NCBI RefSeq assembly: GCF_001425405.1
Contig: NZ_LMQP01000004.1
Location: 305,273-347,056, forward strand
Length of the DNA stretch: 41,784 nt
Direction: 5' to 3'
Source: Sphingomonas sp. Leaf412
GTDB lineage: Bacteria > Pseudomonadota > Alphaproteobacteria > Sphingomonadales > Sphingomonadaceae
The position numbers and the translations under genes are program-made. The notes beneath the pieces are model-generated. The model was given only the letters and a program-made list of their open reading frames with translations. It did no database searches and was not told the origin of the DNA. The stretch's first letter is position 1. Every line of letters begins with the position of its first letter. Below are positions 7,658 to 16,596 of this stretch, piece by piece.

Positions 7658-10179
7658 GACAGCACCGGGAACAGGCCGATCGTGGCGTAGGTCACGATCG
7701 CGGTGACGGCGAGGAAGTGATGATAGACGGTGATGTTGCGCACGTCGGCATCGTGCCGCGGCGTCATCCGCCCCGCGATGCTGCGCGCGAGGGTATAGAG
7801 CTGGCAAATCGCGCCCACGCCCGAATGCGCGGTGGTCCAGATCGCAAGCGTCCAGACGATCGCGGGATAGACGTGGAGCGTCGGTTCCAGCCCGGTCACC
7901 CACGGTCCCGCCAGTCCCGCGCCGATCGCCGCGAGCGACAGCGCCGCGCCCGCCGCCAGCAACCCGCGCGCCGCGCCCACCGCGCCGCGCGCATTGCTCT
8001 CCCGCGCCGCCACCGTCATCGCCCAGCTGACCAGTGTCAGCGTCAACGCGGCCATCGGCCAGAACACGCCCGGCCCGTCCAGCCCCGCGCCCGACGGCGG
8101 GAAATCCTCATGCCGGGTCCAGAAGAAGAAATAGCCGAAGACGAGACCGGAGAAGGCGGTCATGTCGGCCAGCATCGTGATGAACATCGCCCACCACCCG
8201 CTCGCCGACGTGCCCGATATATAGATCGGCAGCGTGATGCCGTGACCGATCGGCTTCTCGTCCTTTTCGGGGATTTCCGCGGTGCCGGTCCACAGCCACC
8301 ACAGCACCATGGCCAGCGTCGCGACCGCCCCGACGAGCGACCACCAGTACAGGTGATAGGTCGTCAGGATGAAGACGCTGCCCAGCGCCACCGCGGTCGC
8401 CATCGGCTTCCACGACGGCCCGCCCAGCCGCAGCACCTGCAACGGCCGCGCATCCAGCACCGTCGTCACGATCGTCTCGCGCCGTCCCTCCTCCGCATCC
8501 GGCAGGAAGAAACGACCCTCGTCCACCTTGCGCACGAAGTCCTTCTGGTCCCAGATCGGGTAGCGGCTTTCGATTAAGGGGACGGACCGGATGCCCCAAT
8601 CCTCGTCGTCCGGGTGCGCCAACCATTCCAGCGTCCCCGCCTGCCACGGATTGCGCGTCGCCTTCGCCCGCCACGGGCTGCGCGCCAGATCGACGCAGAT
8701 GATCGCGACGCCGAACGCGAACACGTACGATCCCAGCGTCGACGCCATGTTGAACGCATCGACGCCCAAGTCGCCGGGATAGGTGAACACGCGCCGCGGC
8801 ATCCCCATCAGGCCGCTGAAGTGCATCGGGAAGAAGGTGAGGTTCACGCCGACGAACAACAGCCAGAACGCGGTCCGCCCCATCCGGTCCGACAGCTTCT
8901 TGCCGGTGATGAGCGGCCAGTAATAATACAGCCCGCCGAACAGCGGGATCAGCGTCCCGCCGATCAGCACGTAATGCAGGTGCGCGACGATGAAATAGGT
9001 GTCGTGCGCCTGCCAGTCGAACGGCGCGATCGCGACCATCACGCCGGTCAGCCCGCCGATGACGAAGATCGCGATCGATCCCACCGCGTACAGCAACGGC
9101 GTCGACCACACGACGCGCCCCGCCCACAAAGTGGCAATGAAAGCGAAGATCTGGATACCCGTCGGGATCGCGACCGCTTCGGATGCCGCGGAGAAGAAGG
9201 CGAGGCTGATCTTCGGCAGGCCGGTCGTGAACATGTGGTGGACCCACAGCCCGAACGACAGAAACGCCGTCCCCACCGCCGCCAGCACGATCCACGGATA
9301 ACCCAGCAAGTGCCGCCGCGCGAAGGTCGGCACGATCATCGCGAACAGCGCGATCGACGGCAGGAAGACGATGTAGACCTCCGGATGGCCGAAGATCCAG
9401 AACAGGTGCTGCCACAGGATCGGATCGCCGCCCCGCGCCTGGTCGAAGAACGGCCAGCCAAGCAGCCGCTCCAGTTCGAACAGGATATCCCCCGCGATCA
9501 ACGGCGGGAAGGCGAACAGGATCATCACCGCCACGACCAGGATATACCAGGCGTAGAGCGGCATCAGGTTCAGCCGCATCCCCGGCGGCCGGCATTTCAG
9601 GACGCCGACGATCAGTTCGACCGCGGCGGCGACCGACGATACCTCGATGAAGCTGAGGCCCAGCATCCAGATGTCCGCGCCCAGCCCGCTGAGGTCCGTG
9701 CGGGTGGTGAAGGGCGGATACATGAACCATCCGCCGTCAGGCGCGGCGTCGAAGAAGATCGAGCCCGACACGAACACGCCGCCGATCAGGAACGACCAGT
9801 AACCGAACGCGCTCAATCGCGGGAACGGCAGGTCGCGCGCGCCCAAAAGCTGCGGCAGCAGGATGATCGACACCGCCTCGAACATCGGGACGGCGAACAG
9901 GAACATCATCATCGAGCCGTGCAGCGTGAACAGCTGGTTGAAGGTGTTCGCGGTGACCAGGTCGTTGTCCGGCACCGCCAGCTGCGTGCGCATGATGAGC
10001 GCCAATACGCCCGCGAATAGCATGAAGCCGAACGCGGTCAGCGTATACCAGATGCCGACGCGGTTGTTGTTCGTGTCGGTCCAGCGCAGGAACAGGCCCT
10101 GCGGCGGCTTCCACGTCGCGCGCAGGCGGTCTTCCTGCGCGGCGCGAAGGGCCGGATCGTCCTGCGCGTGAAGGCTCAT
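7654..10179 (-). CDS. ctaD: Cytochrome c oxidase subunit I+III fusion
   Basis: An 841-residue fusion of the catalytic heme-copper subunit I (about residues 25-560) with a subunit III-like C-terminal part (about 640-841). Subunit I features: a heme a ligand His in FTLHGSMMMF, the CuB/cross-link motif GHPEVYIV, the CuB histidines in WVHHMFTTG, and HDTYFIVAHLHYV with the heme a3 and heme a ligands. This places it with A-type oxygen reductases. The C-terminal part has SGTSASGWWAMF, FGYFFFWTRHEDFP and a final YHHFLAVTA helix typical of subunit III. Start ATG overlaps the stop of subunit II (ATGA). It reduces O2 to water while pumping protons. I+III fusions are known in some alphaproteobacteria and Thermus-type caa3 enzymes. 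The symbol is used for the subunit I part. Confidence 0.95.
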   Translation of the reverse strand: MSLHAQDDPALRAAQEDRLRATWKPPQGLFLRWTDTNNNRVGIWYTLTAFGFMLFAGVLALIMRTQLAVPDNDLVTANTFNQLFTLHGSMMMFLFAVPMFEAVSIILLPQLLGARDLPFPRLSAFGYWSFLIGGVFVSGSIFFDAAPDGGWFMYPPFTTRTDLSGLGADIWMLGLSFIEVSSVAAAVELIVGVLKCRPPGMRLNLMPLYAWYILVVAVMILFAFPPLIAGDILFELERLLGWPFFDQARGGDPILWQHLFWIFGHPEVYIVFLPSIALFAMIVPTFARRHLLGYPWIVLAAVGTAFLSFGLWVHHMFTTGLPKISLAFFSAASEAVAIPTGIQIFAFIATLWAGRVVWSTPLLYAVGSIAIFVIGGLTGVMVAIAPFDWQAHDTYFIVAHLHYVLIGGTLIPLFGGLYYYWPLITGKKLSDRMGRTAFWLLFVGVNLTFFPMHFSGLMGMPRRVFTYPGDLGVDAFNMASTLGSYVFAFGVAIICVDLARSPWRAKATRNPWQAGTLEWLAHPDDEDWGIRSVPLIESRYPIWDQKDFVRKVDEGRFFLPDAEEGRRETIVTTVLDARPLQVLRLGGPSWKPMATAVALGSVFILTTYHLYWWSLVGAVATLAMVLWWLWTGTAEIPEKDEKPIGHGITLPIYISGTSASGWWAMFITMLADMTAFSGLVFGYFFFWTRHEDFPPSGAGLDGPGVFWPMAALTLTLVSWAMTVAARESNARGAVGAARGLLAAGAALSLAAIGAGLAGPWVTGLEPTLHVYPAIVWTLAIWTTAHSGVGAICQLYTLARSIAGRMTPRHDADVRNITVYHHFLAVTAIVTYATIGLFPVLS

Positions 10180-11120
10180 TTCAGGGTTTCCAGATAGCGT
10201 GCGATCCGGATCGCCTCGGCGTCGGTCATCTGCGGATAGGCGGGCATCCGCGCACCGGGCTTCACCGATGGCGCGTCGCGCACGAAGCGGACGAGGTTGG
10301 CGGGCGTCATCGCCTGCATCCCCGCCCCCAGGGTCGGCCGCGTCGCCAGATGAGTCAGGTCGGGTCCGATCGCGCCGGCGTGCGCGGTGCCGCGCACGGC
10401 GTGGCAACCGCCGCAGCCGTACGCGGCGAAGGTCGCGTCGTCGGCGGCGGCGTCGCGGCGCTGCGCGGACAGCCACGCCTCGAACGCCGCGGGCTCCATC
10501 GCGACGACGTCGAACGCCATCAATGCGTGGCTGAGGCCGCAGAATTCGGCGCATTGCCCGCGATAGCGCCCTGCCTTCGTCGCGCGCACGACCAGCGCGT
10601 TGGCGCGGCCGGGAACCATGTCGACCTTCCCGGCCAGGCCGGGGATCCAGAAACTGTGCAGCACGTCGCCCGCGGTCAGCGAGAAGGCGACGGTCCGGCC
10701 GACCGGCACCCGCACCTCGTTCGCCGCGACGACCGCGGGGGCGCCCGGTGGCTGGTAGCGGACGCGCCACCAGAATTGTTCGCCCTGGACCGCGATGCGC
10801 AGGTCGCCCGGCTCGGCGCGGATCGGGCGCATCTGCGGCAACGTGGCGACCAGCAGGGTGAAGAGGATGATCGTGGGAACCACGCCCCCTGCCCACAACA
10901 GCAGACGCATGCCGCCGCGGTGGGTCAGGGCCCCTTCCTTCGCGCGGATCGCAACGATGAACAACGCCGCGACGGCCAGCGCGATGACCACCGCGCCGCC
11001 GACCATGACCCACGTCAACGTCGCGAGCCGCTCCGCCTCAACGCCGAACGTCGCGAACACCGATTGCGGCGCACCGCCAGACGAAAAGACCCCGTTCCCC
11101 ACCCGCGCATAAAGTTCCAC
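10176..11120 (-). CDS. ctaC: Cytochrome c oxidase subunit II fused to cytochrome c (caa3 type)
   Basis: A 314-residue subunit II. Two transmembrane helices (about residues 33-58 and 72-93) precede a periplasmic cupredoxin domain with the binuclear CuA ligands: His155 (VLHSFWIP), Cys190, Glu192, Cys194, His198 and Met201 in QCAEFCGLSHALM. A C-terminal cytochrome c domain has CGGCH at 236-240 and the likely axial Met292 in ARMPAYP. It accepts electrons directly and passes them to subunit I. There is no obvious cleavable signal peptide before the first helix. The start is GTG at 11120 with only a weak ribosome-binding site; another GTG six codons on is possible. It is the first oxidase gene, 48 bp after the histidine kinase gene, so a promoter could lie in that gap. 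Confidence 0.93.
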   Translation of the reverse strand: MELYARVGNGVFSSGGAPQSVFATFGVEAERLATLTWVMVGGAVVIALAVAALFIVAIRAKEGALTHRGGMRLLLWAGGVVPTIILFTLLVATLPQMRPIRAEPGDLRIAVQGEQFWWRVRYQPPGAPAVVAANEVRVPVGRTVAFSLTAGDVLHSFWIPGLAGKVDMVPGRANALVVRATKAGRYRGQCAEFCGLSHALMAFDVVAMEPAAFEAWLSAQRRDAAADDATFAAYGCGGCHAVRGTAHAGAIGPDLTHLATRPTLGAGMQAMTPANLVRFVRDAPSVKPGARMPAYPQMTDAEAIRIARYLETLK

Positions 11121-11168
11121 GCCGCCGGCGGTTCCCCGCGCAAGTCCGTCGCGGCCTAAAATTCCCGG

Positions 11169-13169
11169 TCAGCGCAGCAGGCGCGCGACGCGTCCCGCCA
11201 GTTCCTCGACCGCGAACGGCTTGGTCAGCACCTCCATCCCCGGCGAGATATGGCCGTGGTTCAGCACCGCATTCTCGGCATAGCCGGTGATGAACAGGAC
11301 GCGCAGCCCAGGCCGCATGGCGCGCGCCGCGTCCGCCACCTGCCGCCCGTTCATGCCGCCCGGCAGGCCCACGTCGGTGATGAGCAGGTCGATCCCCGCG
11401 GTCGCCTCCAGCAGCCGCAGTCCGCTCGGCCCGTCCGCCGCCTCGACGCAGGCATAGCCGCGGTCGGCCAGCGCATCGACCACCAGCATCCGCACCGTCG
11501 GCTCATCGTCGACGACCAGGATCGTGCCACGCCCGTCGTCCCCCGCCGCCTCTGGCATCGCGACCGTATCCGCGGGGCCGTCCGCCTCGCCGACATGGCG
11601 CGGCAGGTAGATGCAGACGGTCGTCCCCTGGCCGACCTCGGAATACAATCGTACGTGCCCGTGGCTCTGCCGCGCGAAGCCGTAGACCATCGACAGGCCG
11701 AGGCCCGTCCCCTCCCCGATCGGCTTGGTGGTGAAGAACGGGTCGAACACGCGGTCGAGCAATTCCTTCTCGATCCCCGTGCCCGTGTCGCTGACCGAGA
11801 CGGTGACATATTGTCCGGGATCGAGCCCGCGCTCGACCGCGGTGCGCAGGTCGAGCCACTTGTTGGCGGTCTCGATCGTGATCCGGCCGCCGTCGGGCAT
11901 CGCGTCGCGCGCGTTGATGCACAGGTTCAGGATCGCGTTCTCGAGCTGGTTGGCGTCGACCAGCGTCGTCCACAACCCGGCGGAGGCGGCGGTTTCCACC
12001 ACGAACTGCGGGCCGACGGTGCGGCGCACCAGTTCGATCAGGTCGGGCAGCAGGTTGTTGATGACGATCGCGCTGGGCGACAGCGTCTGCCGGCGGGAGA
12101 AGGCGAGCAGTCGATGCGTCAGCGCCGCCGCGCGCCGCGTCGCGCTCTGCGCCGCGGTCAGGTAACGGTCGACGTCGGCGCCGCGGCCCTGCGCCAGCCT
12201 GACGCCGATCATCTCCAGCGCGCCCGATATGCCCGCCAGCAGGTTGTTGAAATCATGCGCCAGCCCGCCCGTCAGCTGGCCGACCGCCTCCATCTTCTGC
12301 GCCTGGCGCAGCGCCTCCTCCGCCTCCGCCAGCCGGGTCTGTTCGGCCAGGCGCTCGGTCACGTCGTAGACGAATTGATACGCGCCGATCTGCCGCCCCT
12401 CGTCGTCGCGCAGGACGTTGTAGCGCATTTCGTACGCACGCTGGTCGCGGTCCGGATCGCCGAAGACGTCGACCTCCACGAACGGTTCGCCCGCCAGTGC
12501 GCGTTCCCATACCGCGGCCACCTTGCGCGCCTGATCGGGCCGGTCGGCGAGCAGGTCGGCGGCGCGAAGGCCGACTTCGGGCCGCACGCCGTAGATCCGC
12601 TCGAACTCGATCGCCGCCGCCTTGTTGATCGCGCGCCAGCGCCCGTCCATGTCGATCACCTGGACGAACGCGTCGCTGCCGTCGACCAGGTTGGCCAGCA
12701 GCCGCCGTTCCGCCAACGCGGCGGAGACACGTGCCTCCAGCGCCTCCTCCGCCCGACGCCGCGCGGTCGCATCCTTGAACAGGACGGCGACCAGCCGGTC
12801 CTCCGGCGGCCCGACGCGAAAGGCGGAGACGTCCAGGACGCGGCGGGTGGCGACCAGTTCCTGCTCGAACCGGATCGGCGTCCCGGTGCGCAGCACTTCC
12901 CCGTAGCGCGCCAGCCACGCGTCGGCCTCGTCCGGCACCATCGTGCGCAGCCGCTGCCCGACCACGTCGGGAATGCCCGCGTTCAGGGCGTAGGCGGCGT
13001 TCGCCTCGACATGGACGTAGTCGCTCAACGGGCCGTGCGGACCGTCGAGGAAACGGATGATGCAGAAACCCTCGTCCATCGCGTCGAACAGCGCGCGATA
13101 GCGATCGAACCGGGGCAGCGCCCCCGGTCCGCCGCCCACCGCGTCCATGGTGTCGCCTGCGTCCGTCAT
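11169..13169 (-). CDS. PAS-containing hybrid histidine kinase with receiver domain
   Basis: A 666-residue soluble sensor kinase with no membrane segment. Order: a PAS-like domain (about 20-135), a second PAS domain (about 160-275), a dimerisation/phosphoacceptor domain with His305 in [13 protein letters not shown], an HATPase domain with the N-box [18 protein letters not shown] and [14 protein letters not shown], and a C-terminal receiver domain with VVDDEP and phospho-acceptor Asp599 in [10 protein letters not shown] take ATG at 13169 because AGGGG lies just upstream; a TTG at 13199 gives a longer form. No separate response regulator or output protein is adjacent, so its partner is unknown. 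Placement before the oxidase genes might mean a redox or energy signal, but that is only positional. Confidence 0.9.
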   Translation of the reverse strand: MTDAGDTMDAVGGGPGALPRFDRYRALFDAMDEGFCIIRFLDGPHGPLSDYVHVEANAAYALNAGIPDVVGQRLRTMVPDEADAWLARYGEVLRTGTPIRFEQELVATRRVLDVSAFRVGPPEDRLVAVLFKDATARRRAEEALEARVSAALAERRLLANLVDGSDAFVQVIDMDGRWRAINKAAAIEFERIYGVRPEVGLRAADLLADRPDQARKVAAVWERALAGEPFVEVDVFGDPDRDQRAYEMRYNVLRDDEGRQIGAYQFVYDVTERLAEQTRLAEAEEALRQAQKMEAVGQLTGGLAHDFNNLLAGISGALEMIGVRLAQGRGADVDRYLTAAQSATRRAAALTHRLLAFSRRQTLSPSAIVINNLLPDLIELVRRTVGPQFVVETAASAGLWTTLVDANQLENAILNLCINARDAMPDGGRITIETANKWLDLRTAVERGLDPGQYVTVSVSDTGTGIEKELLDRVFDPFFTTKPIGEGTGLGLSMVYGFARQSHGHVRLYSEVGQGTTVCIYLPRHVGEADGPADTVAMPEAAGDDGRGTILVVDDEPTVRMLVVDALADRGYACVEAADGPSGLRLLEATAGIDLLITDVGLPGGMNGRQVADAARAMRPGLRVLFITGYAENAVLNHGHISPGMEVLTKPFAVEELAGRVARLLR

Positions 13170-13217
13170 CGCGCCCCTGTCGGCGCGCGGTTGACGCAAA
13201 TCAACCCGTGTCGACGG

Positions 13218-14606
13218 TTACAGGAAACCCAGGTCGCGCGTCGAGGCGTCGTAATTGCCGATATTGGGCAGCACCGTCGACAGGTCACCGGCGGGTACGC
13301 CGAACCACGTCGCCAGGGTCGCGGCATATTGATCGACCGCGATGCCGGGGATCAGCCGCCCCTGCCCCACGTCGTGCGCGGTGCCGTTGCCGATATCGGG
13401 CGCCTCGCCGTAGAAGCGCCGCCCCTTTACCGCGCCGCCGACGACGAAGTGCATCGATCCCCAGCCGTGGTCGGAGCCGTCGTCGTTCGACACCAATGTC
13501 CGACCGAAATCGGAGGCGGTGAAGCTGGTCACCTTTTCCGACACGCCCAGGGCGACGGTCGTATCGTGGAACGCGCGCATCGCGTCGGCGACGCGGCCCA
13601 TCAGCACCGGATGCTGGGTCGCCAGATTGTCGTGCAGGTCGAACCCGCCCATCGAAACGAAAAAGACCTGCCGCCGCGCGCCGAGGTCGGCGGAGACGGA
13701 GATCATGCGCGCTACCATCTTCAGCTGATCCGCCAGCGTGTTGTTGGTGGGAAACAGGGGGAAGGCCGACGTGGGCGCACCCGACAGCGCCCCGGCGACC
13801 TGCGCGTAGGTATCCAGCGCGCGTTTCGAGATCGCGGCATGTTCCGCACCCATCATGTGCCCCGGCGCGGTGGTCATCAGCGTCTTGAGCGCCTGCTGCG
13901 CCGCGCCCGACGTGTACAGGGTCGAGGCGTTGTTAAGCAGCGCGACCGGGCCGCCGGTGCCCGTGGCGTACTGGATCGCGTTGCGCCCCGTCAGGTAGAC
14001 CGCATTACCGCTGGCGTTGATGCACGTCAGCGTCGCGGCACCGTTCCCGCCCTGGAACAGGTCGCCGATCCGCCCGCCCCAGCCCGACGTCGCGCCTTCC
14101 GGCTGCGACGCCATGAAATAGCTCTGCTGGTCGTTGTGGCTGAACAGCTTCGGGGGCAGGCGCACCGATCTGGCCTGGTATTGCGCCTTCGTGGTCGGTT
14201 CGACCAACGTGCCGACGTTCAGGATCGGGGCCATCCGCCCGGCGTCGAACAGCGGCTTCAGCGACGCCATCGTCGGTGCCAGCGCATAGTGCCGCCCGCC
14301 CTTCAGGTCCGCCGACGGCGTCAGCGCGGTGGCGGCCAGCGCGTCGCGCTGGATCGCGATATTCTGCCGCGCGGCCAGATATTGCGCGTGGCCGGCGGTA
14401 TCGTACGGGACCAACGTGTTGGCATAGTCCATGCCGCCGTACAGGAAGACGCAGACCAGCGCCTTGTAATCGCTGTTGGTCGCGGCGGCCGCCTCGCCGA
14501 TCGCGCCCAGGCTGGTGACGAAGGGCGCGGCGACCCCCGCCATGCCGAGCGCGCCCGCACGCTTCAGGAAGGCGCGGCGCGACTGGTCGTGCTGGAACTG
14601 GCTCAT
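13218..14606 (-). CDS. DUF1501 protein, Tat-exported
   Basis: A 462-residue protein of the DUF1501 family (alkaline-phosphatase/sulfatase-like fold). The N-terminus is a twin-arginine signal, SRRAFLKRAGALGMAG followed by a hydrophobic stretch ending AAAA near residue 42, so it is folded in the cytoplasm before export. Conserved family features visible: FLYGGMDYANTLVPYD, GGFDLHDNLATQHP, TSDFGRTLVSND and DHGWGSMHFVVGG. The last groups of Asp and His look like metal ligands. It follows the DUF1800 gene by 16 bp, and this pairing recurs in many bacteria. Function is not established for the family; a role in cell-surface or extracellular material processing is often suggested by context. Start ATG is supported by the signal sequence. 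Confidence 0.92.
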   Translation of the reverse strand: MSQFQHDQSRRAFLKRAGALGMAGVAAPFVTSLGAIGEAAAATNSDYKALVCVFLYGGMDYANTLVPYDTAGHAQYLAARQNIAIQRDALAATALTPSADLKGGRHYALAPTMASLKPLFDAGRMAPILNVGTLVEPTTKAQYQARSVRLPPKLFSHNDQQSYFMASQPEGATSGWGGRIGDLFQGGNGAATLTCINASGNAVYLTGRNAIQYATGTGGPVALLNNASTLYTSGAAQQALKTLMTTAPGHMMGAEHAAISKRALDTYAQVAGALSGAPTSAFPLFPTNNTLADQLKMVARMISVSADLGARRQVFFVSMGGFDLHDNLATQHPVLMGRVADAMRAFHDTTVALGVSEKVTSFTASDFGRTLVSNDDGSDHGWGSMHFVVGGAVKGRRFYGEAPDIGNGTAHDVGQGRLIPGIAVDQYAATLATWFGVPAGDLSTVLPNIGNYDASTRDLGFL

Positions 14607-14622
14607 GGACGTATCCTCGCGA

Positions 14623-16404
14623 TCATTTCAGCGTCAGGAATTCGGGGGCGGCGAGCGTCAGGAGGACCGCGATGCCGACACGGTTGATCGGGCCGGTGCC
14701 CAGCGTCATCGACACGCTGTCCACCGCGGTCCGGATCGTCTGCACGGTGGCGGGGGACAATTGTCCCGCGGCGAGCAGCAGGTTCGCCTCCTCCACCAGC
14801 GCGTCGCTGTCGCCCGCCTTCGCCAGCATGTCGGCGTAATCGGCCTTCGCATCGCCCGCGCCGTTGCCGACGGTGACCTGCATGTAGTTGATATAGCCCA
14901 CCACCGACTGTTCGTTCGCCAGCTGGAATTCCGGTGCGAGCAGCCCGGCGTCGGACAGGCGCGTGGCGGGCGGGGTGTAGCCGGGGCGGAAGAAGTTGAA
15001 GACGCTGCCGCTGCGTCCCGGCGACTGGCCGAGCCGGTTCGTGACCGCGGAGGTATCGCCGAACGCCCAGGCGCCCGACGGCGACGCGACCTTGAACGCG
15101 CGCGCCCACGCGGTCAGCCGCATGATCGGCTCGCGCAGCTTGCCCGCCGACGTGCTGGTCAGCGCCGCCGCCGACCGCGCCTCCGCGTCCAGCAGGATGG
15201 CACGCACCACGGCCTTCAGGTCGCCGCGCACGCCCGACCCGTTGTTCGCGAACACCGCGGCGACACGCGCGATATAGGCGGGGGTGGGATTGGACGTGAC
15301 CAGCTTCTGGATCAGCTGCTTCGCAATGAACGGCGCGACGTTGGGATGCGCGAAGATGGCATCCAGCGCGGTACGGATGGCCGCCACGCCGTCCCCCGAC
15401 ACGGTCGTGCCCAGGAAGGTGGACGGCCCGCTTTCGTGGAACGAGGCGTTCATGACCAGCGGCAGCCGCAGGCGGTCCGGCGTGCTATTGTCGGTCGATG
15501 CCCAGTTCAACCCGGTGAACACGCGCGCCAGGCCGGAGACGTCGGCCGACGTATAGGTTTCCAGCACGGCGCCGTTGGCGGTCTTCACGCTGCCGTCCAT
15601 GTTCAGCTGCTGCAACCCGATCGTGAACAGCTGGAGCAGTTCGCGCGCATAATTCTCGTCCGGCATCGCGCCGGTGGACGGGTTCGCCTTGCGATTGCCC
15701 ATGAAGGTCAGGAAGCTGCCCATCGCGGGGCTGAAGGTCACCGCGTCCAGGATATCGCGGTAATTGCCGAACGCCTTGTCCAGCAGCAGGTCGACATAGG
15801 CCGCCATCGCGAACTGGCGGTACGCCCCGCCGATTCCCGAGATGCCGACGACCAGTATCTCCAGCAACGCCATGCCGACGCGCTGGCGCAGCTGCGCCGG
15901 ATCGACGATCAGCTGCCGCCACATCGTCGCGTCGAAGCCGCTTTCGTTGAACATGTTGCCGGACACGTTGAAGCCGCCCGCGACCAGCCAGTCCCAGTGG
16001 CTGGTTTCGCGCGCGGTGGCGAATTGTTCGTCCAGCCACGCGGCATAGCCCTTCGCCATCACCGCCTCGATACCGGCGCGCGTGGCGCCCATCGTGGCCT
16101 GGTGCAGGAAGCGGCTCGCCTCCGCGGCGGTGGGCTTGGCCTCCACCACCACGATCGGGGTCGTCGGGGTCGGCGTCGCCGCGGGGGTCGGCACCGGGGT
16201 CGGTCCCGCGATGCCGCCGCCCACGTCGCCGGTCGCACCGCCACCACCGTCGCCGCCACCGCCGCACGCGGCTAGGAACAGGGCGGCGCCGATTGCGCCG
16301 GCGCCCTTCCCCGCCCCCGTCGCGGCGCCCGTCATTTCCGGGGCGCACGCCTCCGCCTGCGCCGCGCACGGCAGCGCATCACCATCGTCCAGCACTGTCG
16401 TCAT
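14623..16404 (-). CDS. DUF1800 protein, probable lipoprotein
   Basis: A 593-residue protein of the DUF1800 family, recognised by AAEASRFLHQATMGATRAGIEAV, ENYARELLQLFTIGL, a FTGLNW segment and a C-terminal FNFFRPGYTPP motif. The N-terminus has a lipobox, LFLAAC with Cys47, followed by a Gly-rich and Pro/Thr-rich linker (TPVPTPAATPTPTTP), so it should be a lipid-anchored envelope protein with a flexible stalk. The ATG at 16404 has GGGGG directly upstream. An internal ATG at 16335 would give a more usual lipoprotein signal length and cannot be excluded. It is cotranscribed with the DUF1501 gene. The biochemical function of the family is not known. Confidence 0.88.
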   Translation of the reverse strand: MTTVLDDGDALPCAAQAEACAPEMTGAATGAGKGAGAIGAALFLAACGGGGDGGGGATGDVGGGIAGPTPVPTPAATPTPTTPIVVVEAKPTAAEASRFLHQATMGATRAGIEAVMAKGYAAWLDEQFATARETSHWDWLVAGGFNVSGNMFNESGFDATMWRQLIVDPAQLRQRVGMALLEILVVGISGIGGAYRQFAMAAYVDLLLDKAFGNYRDILDAVTFSPAMGSFLTFMGNRKANPSTGAMPDENYARELLQLFTIGLQQLNMDGSVKTANGAVLETYTSADVSGLARVFTGLNWASTDNSTPDRLRLPLVMNASFHESGPSTFLGTTVSGDGVAAIRTALDAIFAHPNVAPFIAKQLIQKLVTSNPTPAYIARVAAVFANNGSGVRGDLKAVVRAILLDAEARSAAALTSTSAGKLREPIMRLTAWARAFKVASPSGAWAFGDTSAVTNRLGQSPGRSGSVFNFFRPGYTPPATRLSDAGLLAPEFQLANEQSVVGYINYMQVTVGNGAGDAKADYADMLAKAGDSDALVEEANLLLAAGQLSPATVQTIRTAVDSVSMTLGTGPINRVGIAVLLTLAAPEFLTLK

Positions 16405-16596
16405 CCCCCGGGTGCGGACGGCCGCTCGCCCTCCGCTTCGGTCGATCGGGACGTAGCGGCTGCGTGGTTAACGCCGGTTGGGGGGCCATGGTTAACGGGC
16501 GGTTAGGCATGAATTGCGGTCGTCCCCGCCGCCCGCCGGCGACGATGGACACGTCGGCGGCGATCCGACATCCTGCCGCCAAAAGAGGAGGGGCGA
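16405..16596. promoter_or_regulatory. Divergent promoter region with CtrA-like site
   Basis: This 192-bp gap separates the DUF1800/DUF1501 operon from the acyl-CoA ligase. It contains two GGTTAACG words (near 16467 and 16490). At 16492-16506 the sequence reads TTAA, seven bases, TTAG, one mismatch from the CtrA consensus TTAA-N7-TTAA of alphaproteobacteria. The 11-mer at 16487-16497 recurs in reverse orientation at 38157-38167. Whether CtrA binds here is inference. Confidence 0.35.

Noticed and set aside
11169..13169. Histidine kinase considered as the regulator of the oxidase operon
   Set aside because: Only position supports it; the receiver has no output domain and no cognate regulator is nearby.
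11250..14687. Very long plus-strand open frame opposite the histidine kinase and DUF1501 genes
   Set aside because: It mirrors real genes in a GC-rich genome, is full of Arg/Gln/His, and shows no motif or ribosome-binding site.
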